Of a stretch of 57,897 nt of DNA, positions 45,131-53,915 are shown in pieces. Position 1 is the first letter of the stretch; each line of letters starts with the position of its first letter. The position numbers and the translations under genes were made by a program. The stretch is from Marisediminicola senii (GTDB taxonomy: Bacteria; Actinomycetota; Actinomycetes; Actinomycetales; Microbacteriaceae). Below the pieces are notes generated by a model. The model saw only the letters and a list, made by a program, of their open reading frames with translations, was not told where the DNA came from and made no database searches. The DNA lies in assembly GCF_011057645.1 (NCBI RefSeq), contig NZ_JAALGE010000015.1, positions 1 through 57,897 of the forward strand, in the 5' to 3' direction.

Positions 45131-45538
45131 TCAGGCGCGATCGTCGCGGTCTGTGCGGTCGGTATCGACGTTCGCGCGCTCGGCGTCAGACGTCGCGCGC
45201 TCGACGTCGGCGGCGAGGTCGTCGACGAGCGACAGGTCGGCGCGGTAGTTGTCGGTGCGGTAGGCGGCACGCCCGACCATCTGCGCCGCGATGGGTGCAA
45301 GCAGCACCTGGAACAGCAACACCGGAATGAGCGTGAGGAGCACCTGCCAGCTGCGCGCCTCGATGGCGACCGCGATGACGATCGCGATGAGGCCGAGTAC
45401 CTGGGGCTTGGTGGCGGCGTGCAGTCGCGCGAGCGCGTCGGGGAAGCGCACGAGGCCAACGCCCGCCGCGAGGGTGAGGAACGCGCCGACGAGCACGAGC
45501 AGCGCGGAGATGATGTCGAGGACGTCGTCGAGGCTCAT
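45131..45538 (-). CDS. mnhG: Na+/H+ antiporter subunit G
   Basis: A 135-residue protein with three helices and the MrpG signature LVRFPDALARLHAATKPQVLGL. The C-terminal 45 residues are an acidic, disordered tail. It is the last subunit of the Mrp complex, which exports Na+ in exchange for protons. Start overlaps the mnhF stop by 4 nt. Confidence 0.92.
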   Translation of the reverse strand: MSLDDVLDIISALLVLVGAFLTLAAGVGLVRFPDALARLHAATKPQVLGLIAIVIAVAIEARSWQVLLTLIPVLLFQVLLAPIAAQMVGRAAYRTDNYRADLSLVDDLAADVERATSDAERANVDTDRTDRDDRA

Positions 45539-45825
45539 GACCCCTCCTTCGTTCTGGTGCCCTGGCCTGATGCGTAGCGCGCTACCGCGATGGTCGAGAG
45601 CACGGCGGTCGCGGCGAGCACGAGCATCATCGGGATGGAGCGCTCGTGGCCGTTGTAGACCATCTCGGCTCCGACGACGAGGATCAGCGTGGTGAGCAGC
45701 ACGTCGGAGGCGATCAGCCGGTCGAGCAGCGACGGCCCGACGACGATGCGGTACAGCGCGGCGAGAGCGCCGCCCGTGAAGAGCACGCCGATCGTGATGT
45801 AGAGCACGCCCAGGGTGACGGTCAT
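45535..45825 (-). CDS. mnhF: Na+/H+ antiporter subunit F
   Basis: A 96-residue, three-helix MrpF protein with the family block RIVVGPSLLDRLIASDVLLTT, whose acidic residue is conserved. It overlaps both neighbours by 4 nt. Confidence 0.92.
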   Translation of the reverse strand: MTVTLGVLYITIGVLFTGGALAALYRIVVGPSLLDRLIASDVLLTTLILVVGAEMVYNGHERSIPMMLVLAATAVLSTIAVARYASGQGTRTKEGS

Positions 45826-46430
45826 CGGATGCTCCTCAGGTCGGCTGACGAGCCGAACGCGCGCACCAGCATCCGTTCGGTCTTCAGGGCTGCGTCGCGA
45901 ACGGCCTGCACCCCGTCGGCGTCACGGGTGTTGAGGGCGTGGAAGTAGATGATGGAGCGCCTCCTGTCGACATCGAGGGCGTAGGAGCCCGGCATCAGCG
46001 ACATCGCGATGGCGGTGAGGGTCAGCACGATGTCGGAGCGGGTTCTGAGCTGCACGGCGATGATCGAGTTCTTCACGTCGCGGCGCCCGAGCAGCGCCTG
46101 CGCGGCGACCTGGAACGACGCGATGGTGAGCTCGAACAGGAACTGACCGAGGAACGCCACGAACCAGAGCGGGTTCGTGCGGCCGGAGAGCTGGATCGGC
46201 GGCAGGTAGAAGAACCGCATGACCACGACGGCGAGCACAGCGCCGGTCGCGAGGTTGAGCCAGGAGATATTGCCCCACAGCAGCATCCACAGGATGACCA
46301 GCACGACGAACAGGGGCGCCTGCTCCCAGTAGGTGCGGCGGTCGCTGGGAACCGAGGGGTGGAGGTCACCGGCGTCGACCGCCGAGCCGACCGCGACGGT
46401 GCCGTTGCCGTTGCCGTTGCCGTCACTCAT
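45822..46430 (-). CDS. mnhE: Na+/H+ antiporter subunit E
   Basis: A 202-residue MrpE protein. A 35-residue N-terminal extension contains a GNGNGNG run (a tandem CCGTTG repeat in the DNA) before the core starts at RRTYWEQAPLFVVLVILWMLLWG. The core has two or three helices and the cytoplasmic block LTLTAIAMSLMPGSYALDVD. ATG 46430 is chosen since it overlaps the mnhD stop by 8 nt. Confidence 0.92.
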   Translation of the reverse strand: MSDGNGNGNGTVAVGSAVDAGDLHPSVPSDRRTYWEQAPLFVVLVILWMLLWGNISWLNLATGAVLAVVVMRFFYLPPIQLSGRTNPLWFVAFLGQFLFELTIASFQVAAQALLGRRDVKNSIIAVQLRTRSDIVLTLTAIAMSLMPGSYALDVDRRRSIIYFHALNTRDADGVQAVRDAALKTERMLVRAFGSSADLRSIR

Positions 46431-47985
46431 CGTTCGACCCGGGGAAGACGACGTCGACGTAGTACGACGGGCCCTCGAGGTTCTCGCCGGCACGGGCGCT
46501 GATCGCGTAGAGCGGGCCGGCGAACACGGTCAGTGCGACGCTGACGACGACCATGCCGGCGGTCGCTGCGGTCATGAGCTTCGGGGTGGTGCGATTGACC
46601 TGCGTCGTCGTCGCCCCAGGGGCCTCGCTGACATTGGCCAGCAGGTCGGACTCGTAGCCCTCGACGTCGGAGGCGGGGCGCCAGAACGCGAGGTTCCAGA
46701 CCCTAACCAACGCGTACAGGGTGAGCAGCGACACGGCGGCGCCCGCAGCCATCAGGATGTAGGCGAGCGGGGTGCCCTGCTCGGCGCTGGCCTGGAAGAG
46801 GGCGAGCTTGCCGAGGAAGCCCGAGAACGGCGGGATGCCGCCCAGGTTCAGCGCGGGCACGAAGAACAGCACGGCGATCAGCGGGGCGGCCTTGAGCAGC
46901 CCGCCGAGCTGGTTGATCGACGTGCTGCCGCCCCTGCGCTCGATCAGGCCGGCGGCGAGGAACAGGGTGGTCTGAACCACGATGTGATGGACGATGTAGA
47001 AGATCGCCGCCGAGGTGCCCGCGGCGGTGCCGAGGGCGACGCCGAGGATCATGTAGCCGATGTGGCTGACCAGGGTGAACGAGAGCAGCCGCTTGATGTC
47101 GGCCTGCGCCACGGCGCCGAGCACGCCGATCACCATGGTCAGCAGGGCGAGCACCATCAGCGCCGGGTTGAGTTCGGGGCCGGGGAAGATCAGGGTCTCG
47201 GCGCGGATGATCGCGTAGACGCCGACCTTGGTGAGCAGGCCGGCGAAGACCGCGGTGACCGGCGCGGGCGCCGTCGGGTAGGAGTCCGGCAGCCAGAACG
47301 ACAGCGGGAACACCGCCGCCTTGATGCCGAACGCGACCAGCAGGCTCACGTGCAGGATGATCTGCACATCGACGGGGATGCCGCCCATGCGCTCCGAGAT
47401 CTGGGCGATGTTCACCGTGCCGACCGCGCCGTAGATCATGGCGATCGAGGCGAGGAACAGCACCGACGAGAGCAGGCTCACGATGATGTAGGTCGTGCCG
47501 GCACGGATGCGCTGCTCGGTGCCGCCGAGGGTGATGAGAACGTAGCTCGCCACCAGCAGGATCTCGAATCCGACGTACAGGTTGAACAGGTCGCCCGCGA
47601 TGAACGCGTTGAATACGCCCGCCGCCAGGATCAGGTAGGTCGGGTAGTAGATGGAGACCGGGGTCTCGCTGTCACCGTCGGCGAGGCCCTGCCCGACCGA
47701 GAAGATCAGCACCGCGAGCAGCACGGTCGCCGAGACGACGAGCATGAGGGCCGACAGCCGGTCGACGACGAGCACGATGCCGAACGGCACCTCCCAGCCG
47801 CCGAGCTCCATCACCAGCGGGGCGTCACCGTCGACGACGACCAACAGGATCACGCTGATCACGAGCACCGCGGTGAGCGCACCGATGGTGAGCAGGCGCT
47901 GCACGCCGGGGCGACGTCCGACGATGAGGGCGAGGGCCGAGGCGACGAGCGGGATGAGGACGACGAGGGGAACGAGCGAAATCAT
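46423..47985 (-). CDS. mnhD: Na+/H+ antiporter subunit D
   Basis: A 520-residue, 14-helix protein homologous to complex I NuoN/NuoM proton channels. Conserved ion-path residues are in VGFEILLVASYVLITLGG, KAAVFPLSFWLPDSYPTAPAPVTA and LLSFTLVSHIGYMILG. It is one of the two large channel subunits of the Mrp antiporter. It overlaps mnhC by 4 nt. Confidence 0.95.
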   Translation of the reverse strand: MISLVPLVVLIPLVASALALIVGRRPGVQRLLTIGALTAVLVISVILLVVVDGDAPLVMELGGWEVPFGIVLVVDRLSALMLVVSATVLLAVLIFSVGQGLADGDSETPVSIYYPTYLILAAGVFNAFIAGDLFNLYVGFEILLVASYVLITLGGTEQRIRAGTTYIIVSLLSSVLFLASIAMIYGAVGTVNIAQISERMGGIPVDVQIILHVSLLVAFGIKAAVFPLSFWLPDSYPTAPAPVTAVFAGLLTKVGVYAIIRAETLIFPGPELNPALMVLALLTMVIGVLGAVAQADIKRLLSFTLVSHIGYMILGVALGTAAGTSAAIFYIVHHIVVQTTLFLAAGLIERRGGSTSINQLGGLLKAAPLIAVLFFVPALNLGGIPPFSGFLGKLALFQASAEQGTPLAYILMAAGAAVSLLTLYALVRVWNLAFWRPASDVEGYESDLLANVSEAPGATTTQVNRTTPKLMTAATAGMVVVSVALTVFAGPLYAISARAGENLEGPSYYVDVVFPGSNDE

Positions 47986-48440
47986 CGCGTGCCTCCGTTC
48001 GTCGTGCCGTCTGCGCTGGTGACCGGTTCGTCTGCCGCTTCGACGCGTGGTTCGACACCTGGCGCGTCGTCGGGCAGCGCCTCCGGGCTGTCGCGCATGG
48101 CCACGTCGGCCACGTCGTCTTCGAGGTTGTCTTCAGACGAGAGCCGCCACGAGCGGTAGAGCAGTGCCATCAGAAAGGCGGAGACGCCGAACGTGATGAC
48201 GATCGCCGTGAGGGTGAGTGCCTGCGGCAGCGGGTCGGTCATCTCGGCGGCGTCGACTCCCCCGCCGACCAGCGGCGCGAGGCCGGCTGGCCCCGCGACG
48301 ATCATCAGCAGCAGGTTGGTGGCGTTGCCCACCATGAGGAATCCGAGGATCACCCGGGTGAGGCTGCGTTCGAGCATCAGGTAGATGCCGCACGAGTACA
48401 GCACCGCCATGATGACGACGAGGGTCAGTGACGCGCTCAC
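47982..48440 (-). CDS. mnhC: Na+/H+ antiporter subunit C
   Basis: A 152-residue MrpC (NuoK-like) protein with three helices, including YLMLERSLTRVILGFLMVGNATNLL and DPLPQALTLTAIVITFGVSAF. A 50-residue acidic C-terminal tail extends it beyond the usual 110-115 residues. It overlaps both neighbours by 4 nt. Confidence 0.94.
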   Translation of the reverse strand: MSASLTLVVIMAVLYSCGIYLMLERSLTRVILGFLMVGNATNLLLMIVAGPAGLAPLVGGGVDAAEMTDPLPQALTLTAIVITFGVSAFLMALLYRSWRLSSEDNLEDDVADVAMRDSPEALPDDAPGVEPRVEAADEPVTSADGTTNGGTR

Positions 48441-51370
48441 GAGACGGTCCTTTCCGTCTGTGGTGTGGTGTCGGGGGCATCGGCTTCTGGCATCACTGAC
48501 CTCGCAGTGCCGTCTTCTTCGAGGTCGCGGTCGACCTGGGCGCCGAGGCTGCGCAGCACGTCAAGCACCAGGCCGACGACGACGAAGTAGACGCCGACGT
48601 CGAAGATGGTGGATGACACGAACTCGATGTGCCCGAACAGCGCCACTTCCGCCTCCCAGAACTGCGAGGTGAGGGCGTCGAGTCCGAAGAACAGGGGAAC
48701 GACCGCCGCGCCGGTGGCGAGGATGAGCCCTGCCCCGAGCATCTTGCCCGCGTCGATCGGTGCCGCGGCGGCGAGCTCGTGCCTGCCGCCCGCGAGGTAG
48801 CGGGCGACGAGGGCGAGGCCGGCGACCAGGCCACCGGCGAAGCCGCCGCCGGGAGCGTTGTGGCCGGCGAAGAGCAGGTACACCGACACCACGATGGTCG
48901 CGTGGAAGGTGAGGCGAACGACGACCTCGAGCAGGATCGAACGGTTCTCGGGGGCGATGGTGCGCCCGGCGAGCAGCCAGGACGTGCGGGGGTTGTCGGA
49001 GCCGGATTCGGCCTTGGCCTGGATGCGGCGCTCTTTCATCTCCGCCTTCGCGGCGCGGCGGCGGCCCTTGGTCTCGTCGTCGGCGCGCCCACTGATGAAG
49101 ATGAGGCTGGCGACGCCGGTCGCGGCGGCGATGATGACCGACAGCTCGCCCATGGTGTCCCAGCCGCGGATGTCGACCAGCGCGACGTTGACGACGTTGC
49201 GTCCATGCGCCTCGATGTACGACAGCTCTGGCCAGGCCAGCGAGATGGGGTCGGCCGTTCGGGCACCGAGGGCGACCAGCGCGGCGACGCCCATGATGAG
49301 TCCGACCGAGATGCCGATGGCGGCGCGGATGCCGCGGCTGCCGGTGCCGTTGCGGTGGCCGAGGCGTGCGGGCAGGCGACGCAGCACGAGCACGAACGCG
49401 ACGAGGGTCACGACTTCGACCAGGGCCTGCGTGAGGGCGAGGTCGGGGGCACCCTGCAGGGCGAACAGGGCCGACATTCCGAACCCGGTCACGCCGACCA
49501 GCAGCACGCCCTGGAACCGCTTGCCCGCGCGGGTGGCCGCGATGGCGGCGACGATCATCACGACGCCGATGGCGACCTGGGCCGTGGAGTCCCACGGGCG
49601 GACCGCCGCCGGCCAGGTGCCGTTGAGGGCGAGCGCGGTTCCCATCGCGACGACGAAGACGAGCAGGATGACGCCGAGGTAGAAGGGCAGCGAGCCACGC
49701 TGGGTGAGGCTCGTGGTGCGTGCCGAGATGCGGTCGATCGAGCGCATGGTCTGCCAGTAGACGCCATCGGCGGTGGGCACGCCGCTCAAGCGCTCCTGCA
49801 CGGCGATGACGCGGTTGCGCGCCACGAAGAGCAGGATTCCGACCAGGATGCTGCCTGCCGAGATGAACAGGGCGGGCTCGAGTCCGTGCCACAGCGCGAG
49901 GTAGTACCCCTCGCCCTCGACGGGGGCGACGCTGTCGGCGTACCCGTCGATCGCGTCGTCGATGGCGGGCGCGAGGAACCCGAGCACCAGGCCGCTCGCG
50001 GCGAGGAGGGCCGGCGAGAACATGAACGCGGCACCGGCGTCGCCGTCGCCGACCGGGTCGACGTCCTTCTTGCGGGCGAACGCCCCCCAGAAGAACCGGA
50101 TGCTGTACGCGACGGTGAGGGCGGAGCCGATGGCGACGCCGACGAGCGCGATCCAGCCCCAGGCGTCGCCCGCCTCCCCACCCTCGAGCAGCGAGGTGAA
50201 GATGGCTTCCTTGGCCACGAACCCGAAGGTGGGCGGGAGGCCCGCCATCGAGGCGAGCGCGAGCACGGTGAGCGTCGCGAGCACGGGCTCCCGGCGGCCG
50301 AGCCCGGAGATCTTGCGCAGGTCGCGCGTTCCGACGCGGTGGTCGACGATGCCGACGAGGAGGAAGAGCGCGGACTTGAACAGCGCGTGGGCCAGCAGCA
50401 GCGCGAGGCCCGCCAGCGCGGCGTCCCTGGTCCCGTATCCGAGTACCACGGTGAGGAACCCGAGCTGGCTGACGGTGCCGTAGGCGAGGACGAGCTTGAG
50501 GTCGGTCTGGCGCAGGGCCGTCCAGCCGCCGAGCAGCATGGTGAACACGCCGAGGCCGACGAGCACGGGCTGCCAACTCGGCGTCTCGGCGAACCCGGGC
50601 GACAGGCGGGCGATGAGGTAGATGCCGGCCTTCACCATGGCCGCGGCGTGCAGGTAGGCACTCACCGGGGTCGGTGCCGCCATCGCGGCGGGCAGCCAGA
50701 AGTGGAACGGGAAGATCGCCGACTTCGAGAGCGCCCCGACGAGTACGAGCATGACCGATGTCGTGACGAGCGAATTGGATGGCGCGGTCGCGATGATCTC
50801 CGAGAGCAGCGACGTTCCCGTCTCGACCGCCAGGATCACGAGCCCCACGAGCATGACGAGTCCGCCGAGGGTGGTGACGAGCAGCGCCTGCAGGGCCGCA
50901 CCCCGGCTGGTCTTGCTCGAGGTGTAGTGGCCGATCAGCAGGTAGGAGAAGACGCTGGTGGCCTCCCAGAACACGAAGAGCACGAAGACGTCGTCGGCGA
51001 CGACCAGTCCGTACATCGACCCGGCGAAGGCGAGGAGGATGCCGGCGAAGCGCCCGAGGTGCTTCTCGTCCTTGCCGAAGTACTGGGCGCAGTAGAGCAT
51101 GACGAGGCTGCCGACGCCCGAGACGATGAGGGCGAGCACCCACGACAGCGTGTCGAGGCGGGTGGCGATGACCACGCTGAGATCGGGGATCCACGCGATG
51201 CTCTCGCGAACCTCGTCGCCGCGCAGGATCGCGGGGCCCACCGAGATGGTGTGCACGAATGCGGCGAGGGGCACCGTGGCGGCGACCAGGAATACCCGGC
51301 GGCCGAGAATCTTGGCCAGGGCGGGCAGGAATGCAGAAACAATCGCGAAGACGGCGAGGAGGATCGTCAC
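48437..51370 (-). CDS. mnhA: Na+/H+ antiporter fused subunit A/B
   Basis: A 977-residue protein joining MrpA and MrpB. The order is: NuoL-like channel core (about 60-480, with KSAIFPFHFWLPAAMAAPTP), the extra MrpA helices with a DUF4040-type block (DLALTQALVEVVTLVAFVLV, about 650-670), a highly charged linker KGRRRAAKAEMKERRIQAK (about 765-790), and a C-terminal MnhB domain from about 803 (LLFAGHNAPGGGFAGGLVAG). This fused form replaces a separate mnhB gene, so the operon A(B)-C-D-E-F-G is complete. The start is GTG 51370. Confidence 0.95.
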   Translation of the reverse strand: MTILLAVFAIVSAFLPALAKILGRRVFLVAATVPLAAFVHTISVGPAILRGDEVRESIAWIPDLSVVIATRLDTLSWVLALIVSGVGSLVMLYCAQYFGKDEKHLGRFAGILLAFAGSMYGLVVADDVFVLFVFWEATSVFSYLLIGHYTSSKTSRGAALQALLVTTLGGLVMLVGLVILAVETGTSLLSEIIATAPSNSLVTTSVMLVLVGALSKSAIFPFHFWLPAAMAAPTPVSAYLHAAAMVKAGIYLIARLSPGFAETPSWQPVLVGLGVFTMLLGGWTALRQTDLKLVLAYGTVSQLGFLTVVLGYGTRDAALAGLALLLAHALFKSALFLLVGIVDHRVGTRDLRKISGLGRREPVLATLTVLALASMAGLPPTFGFVAKEAIFTSLLEGGEAGDAWGWIALVGVAIGSALTVAYSIRFFWGAFARKKDVDPVGDGDAGAAFMFSPALLAASGLVLGFLAPAIDDAIDGYADSVAPVEGEGYYLALWHGLEPALFISAGSILVGILLFVARNRVIAVQERLSGVPTADGVYWQTMRSIDRISARTTSLTQRGSLPFYLGVILLVFVVAMGTALALNGTWPAAVRPWDSTAQVAIGVVMIVAAIAATRAGKRFQGVLLVGVTGFGMSALFALQGAPDLALTQALVEVVTLVAFVLVLRRLPARLGHRNGTGSRGIRAAIGISVGLIMGVAALVALGARTADPISLAWPELSYIEAHGRNVVNVALVDIRGWDTMGELSVIIAAATGVASLIFISGRADDETKGRRRAAKAEMKERRIQAKAESGSDNPRTSWLLAGRTIAPENRSILLEVVVRLTFHATIVVSVYLLFAGHNAPGGGFAGGLVAGLALVARYLAGGRHELAAAAPIDAGKMLGAGLILATGAAVVPLFFGLDALTSQFWEAEVALFGHIEFVSSTIFDVGVYFVVVGLVLDVLRSLGAQVDRDLEEDGTARSVMPEADAPDTTPQTERTVS

Positions 51371-51476
51371 GTGTCCCCCACTTCGTCAGATCGGCGAATG
51401 GACTGGCGAAGGGGTGTCTGGAGCCTCCGGCAGCTGGGTCAAGCCTACCCGACGCCCCCTGATGACCCCGACGGCG

Positions 51477-51506
51477 GTCCCCCGGACGGTGGACCGACCG
51501 GGGGAC
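51477..51506 (-). terminator. Hairpin downstream of otsB
   Basis: GTCCCCCGG and CCGGGGGAC form a 9-bp stem with a 12-nt loop in the 172-nt gap between otsB and the antiporter operon. There is no T-tract, so an intrinsic terminator is only likely. Confidence 0.45.
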
Positions 51507-51542
51507 ACGCTGGCGTCGCGCGGGGGTATTGCCGGCGTACCG

Positions 51543-52358
51543 CTACTGCTCGTGAACGTCGCCCTCGCGCAGGTCGGCGAGCAGCGCGAGAGCGCGTGCG
51601 ACGTCTTTCGGTCCGGGAACCCGGTAGTTGGCGAGGGTCGATCCCTCCCCGCTCTTGAGACCGAGGTCGTCGGCGCCGAGCGCCGCGAAGGCGTCTTCGT
51701 CGGTGACGTCGTCGCCGGCGTAGAACACGGCGGTGGCTTTCGTGTACTCGCGGAGGTGTTCGACGGCTTCGCCCTTGGTGGTTGACCGCACCGAGAATTC
51801 GAGCACGTTCTTGCCGGAGCGCACGGTGAGGTCGTCGAGCTCGGCCGCGGTCTCCTTCATGGCGACGAGGTGCGCCATGCGGCTGTCCTTCTCGGTGGCG
51901 AGGCGGGTGTGCAGGGCGAACCCGGCCGGCTTCTTCTCGAGCCACACCTCGTCGAGCGAGTCGGCGACGTCGGCGAGCACGTCGTGCAGAACCCCGACGT
52001 TCTTGATCTCCTGGGTGTCGAGGTCGACGGTGAAGTCGGGGGTGTCGAGGCGCAGCTCGATGCCGTGCGAGCCCACGAGCAGCGTGGTGTCCGGCAGGTC
52101 GGCGACCTTCTCCAGGCTGCGGATGGCCCGCCCGGAGACCAGTGCGACCCTGGTGTGGGGCATGGCGAGGAGACGCAGTACCGCTTCGCGCGCTTCGGGG
52201 GTCGCCCGCGCACGCTCGGGGTCGTCGACCTCGGGCGCGAGGGTGCCGTCGAAGTCGAGGGCCACCAGCAGGCGCCTGGTCCTCGCGAGTTCGCGCATCG
52301 CCCCGACGAGGGGCTCCGGCAGGCGGGAGTACCGGGGTGGGGTGTCTACGTCGACCAT
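51543..52358 (-). CDS. otsB: Trehalose-6-phosphate phosphatase
   Basis: A 271-residue HAD-superfamily phosphatase. Motif I is ALDFDGTLAP (D35, D37), motif II VALVSGR, the cap region follows, and motif IV is FYAGDDVTDEDAF. It removes phosphate from trehalose-6-phosphate to give trehalose, a compatible solute. The start ATG 52358 lies 5 nt after the otsA stop. The longer frame upstream is antisense-like and was dropped. Confidence 0.95.
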   Translation of the reverse strand: MVDVDTPPRYSRLPEPLVGAMRELARTRRLLVALDFDGTLAPEVDDPERARATPEAREAVLRLLAMPHTRVALVSGRAIRSLEKVADLPDTTLLVGSHGIELRLDTPDFTVDLDTQEIKNVGVLHDVLADVADSLDEVWLEKKPAGFALHTRLATEKDSRMAHLVAMKETAAELDDLTVRSGKNVLEFSVRSTTKGEAVEHLREYTKATAVFYAGDDVTDEDAFAALGADDLGLKSGEGSTLANYRVPGPKDVARALALLADLREGDVHEQ

Positions 52359-52363
52359 GGGGT

Positions 52364-53851
52364 TCAGCCTCTCCGGCCGTCTGCTGCGCTGTCGTTCAGT
52401 ACGTCGAGGAATTCGCGCGACCACTTCTCGACGTCGTTGCCGAGCACGCGCTTGCGCAGTGAGCGCATGCGCGCCGACCGCTCGCGGTCTGGCATCGCGA
52501 TGGCGCCGAGGATGGCCTCCTTGAGGCCGTCGATGTCGTGCGGGTTGATCAGCACGGCCTTGCTGAGCTCGTCGGCCGCCCCGGCGAACTCGCTGAGCAG
52601 GAGCACGCCGTCGTCGTCGAAGCGGGTGGCGACGTATTCCTTGGCGACGAGGTTCATACCGTCGCGCAGTGCGGTGACCAGCATGATGTCGGCCGCAAGG
52701 TACAGCGCGGCCATCTCCTCGCGCGGGTAGCCGTGGTGGTGGTAGCTGATCGCCGTGTGGCTGATGGTCGCGAAGTCGCCGTTGATGCGGCCGACGGTGA
52801 GTTCGATCTCGTCGCGTAGCCGCATGTAGGTCTGCACGCGCTCGCGGCTCGGGCTGGCCACCTGCACGAGGGTGACGTCTTCGACCGCGACGCTGCCGTC
52901 GGTGAGCAGCTCGCCGAACGCCTTCAGCCGGTGGCCGATGCCCTTCGTGTAGTCGAGCCTGTCGACCCCGAGCATGATCGTCTTGGGGTTGCCGAGGTCG
53001 GCGCGGATCTGCCTGGCGCGGGCCTGCACCGACGGGGTACGGGCGAGGTCCTCCCACGATGCGGAGTCGATGGAGATCGGGAACGCCTTGGCGATCACCG
53101 GGCGGAATTCCTTGGCCCGGCGGATCGGGGCGGTGACCCGCACGCCCTCGGAGTCGTCGACGAGGGGCACCTCGATGATCGGGCTCTTGGTGGTGTAGCC
53201 CTTCAGCCGCCGCACGGCGCGCGAGAAGTTGTTCGCATCGGCGACCCGCTGGAACCCGATCACGTCGGCGCCGAGGAGGCCCTCGATGATCTGGGTGCGC
53301 CAGGGCAGCTGCGAGTAGATGCCGTAGGGCGGGAACGGGATGTGGTCGAAGAAGCCGATCGTGAGGTCGGGGCGCAGCAGCCGCAGCATCTTGGGCACGA
53401 GCTGCAGCTGGTAGTCCTGCACCCACACGACGGCACCGGGCGCACTCGCGGCGGCGGCAGCCTCGGCGAACCGCTGGTTCACCTCGACGTAGGTATCCCA
53501 CCACTCGCGGTGGTAGGTGGGCGGCGCGATGACGTCGTGGTAGAGCGGCCAGAGCGTGTCGTTCGAGAAGCCCTCGTAGTAGTTCTCGACGTCGCGGGCG
53601 CTCAGGCGAACCGGGACGACCTGGATGCCGTCACTGTCGAACGGCTCGAAATCGAGGTCAGGCTGCCCCGACCACCCGATCCACGCGCCGTCGCGGGCGC
53701 GCATCACGGGCTCGAGGGCGGTGACGAGCCCCCCGGGCGACTGCTGCCAGCTCGCGGATCCGTCGGGCGCGACGACGCGGTCGACGGGCAGTCGGTTGGA
53801 CACCACGACGAAGTCGTAGTCCCCCGGTGGACGTTCGGCTGTCTGTGTCAT
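52364..53851 (-). CDS. otsA: Trehalose-6-phosphate synthase
   Basis: A 495-residue GT20 retaining glycosyltransferase. Recognised motifs include VVSNRLPVDRV, WVQDYQLQLVPKMLR, GFFDHIPFPPYG, the nucleotide-sugar region VDRLDYTKGIGHRLKAF, and ALRDGMNLVAKEYVATR. It transfers glucose from UDP- or GDP-glucose to glucose-6-phosphate. With otsB next to it, it makes trehalose for osmotic and cold tolerance. The pair sits beside the Mrp antiporter, also linked to salt and pH stress. Confidence 0.96.
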   Translation of the reverse strand: MTQTAERPPGDYDFVVVSNRLPVDRVVAPDGSASWQQSPGGLVTALEPVMRARDGAWIGWSGQPDLDFEPFDSDGIQVVPVRLSARDVENYYEGFSNDTLWPLYHDVIAPPTYHREWWDTYVEVNQRFAEAAAAASAPGAVVWVQDYQLQLVPKMLRLLRPDLTIGFFDHIPFPPYGIYSQLPWRTQIIEGLLGADVIGFQRVADANNFSRAVRRLKGYTTKSPIIEVPLVDDSEGVRVTAPIRRAKEFRPVIAKAFPISIDSASWEDLARTPSVQARARQIRADLGNPKTIMLGVDRLDYTKGIGHRLKAFGELLTDGSVAVEDVTLVQVASPSRERVQTYMRLRDEIELTVGRINGDFATISHTAISYHHHGYPREEMAALYLAADIMLVTALRDGMNLVAKEYVATRFDDDGVLLLSEFAGAADELSKAVLINPHDIDGLKEAILGAIAMPDRERSARMRSLRKRVLGNDVEKWSREFLDVLNDSAADGRRG

Positions 53852-53915
53852 CGAGTGTGCCCACGTTGTGTCGAATCGCCCGAGTGGCGTCGCCTCATGA
53901 GCGCTGCCAAGGTTA

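Noticed and set aside
48629-51658. A 1009-codon open frame on the plus strand opposite the antiporter A/B gene
   Set aside because: Its translation is Asp/Glu/Gly/Arg-rich with no fold-like hydrophobic pattern. It is the antisense shadow produced by extreme third-position G/C in the real gene.
52359-53504. A long in-frame upstream extension of otsB
   Set aside because: It overlaps otsA entirely and is Arg-rich noise; otsB begins at ATG 52358 directly after the otsA stop.
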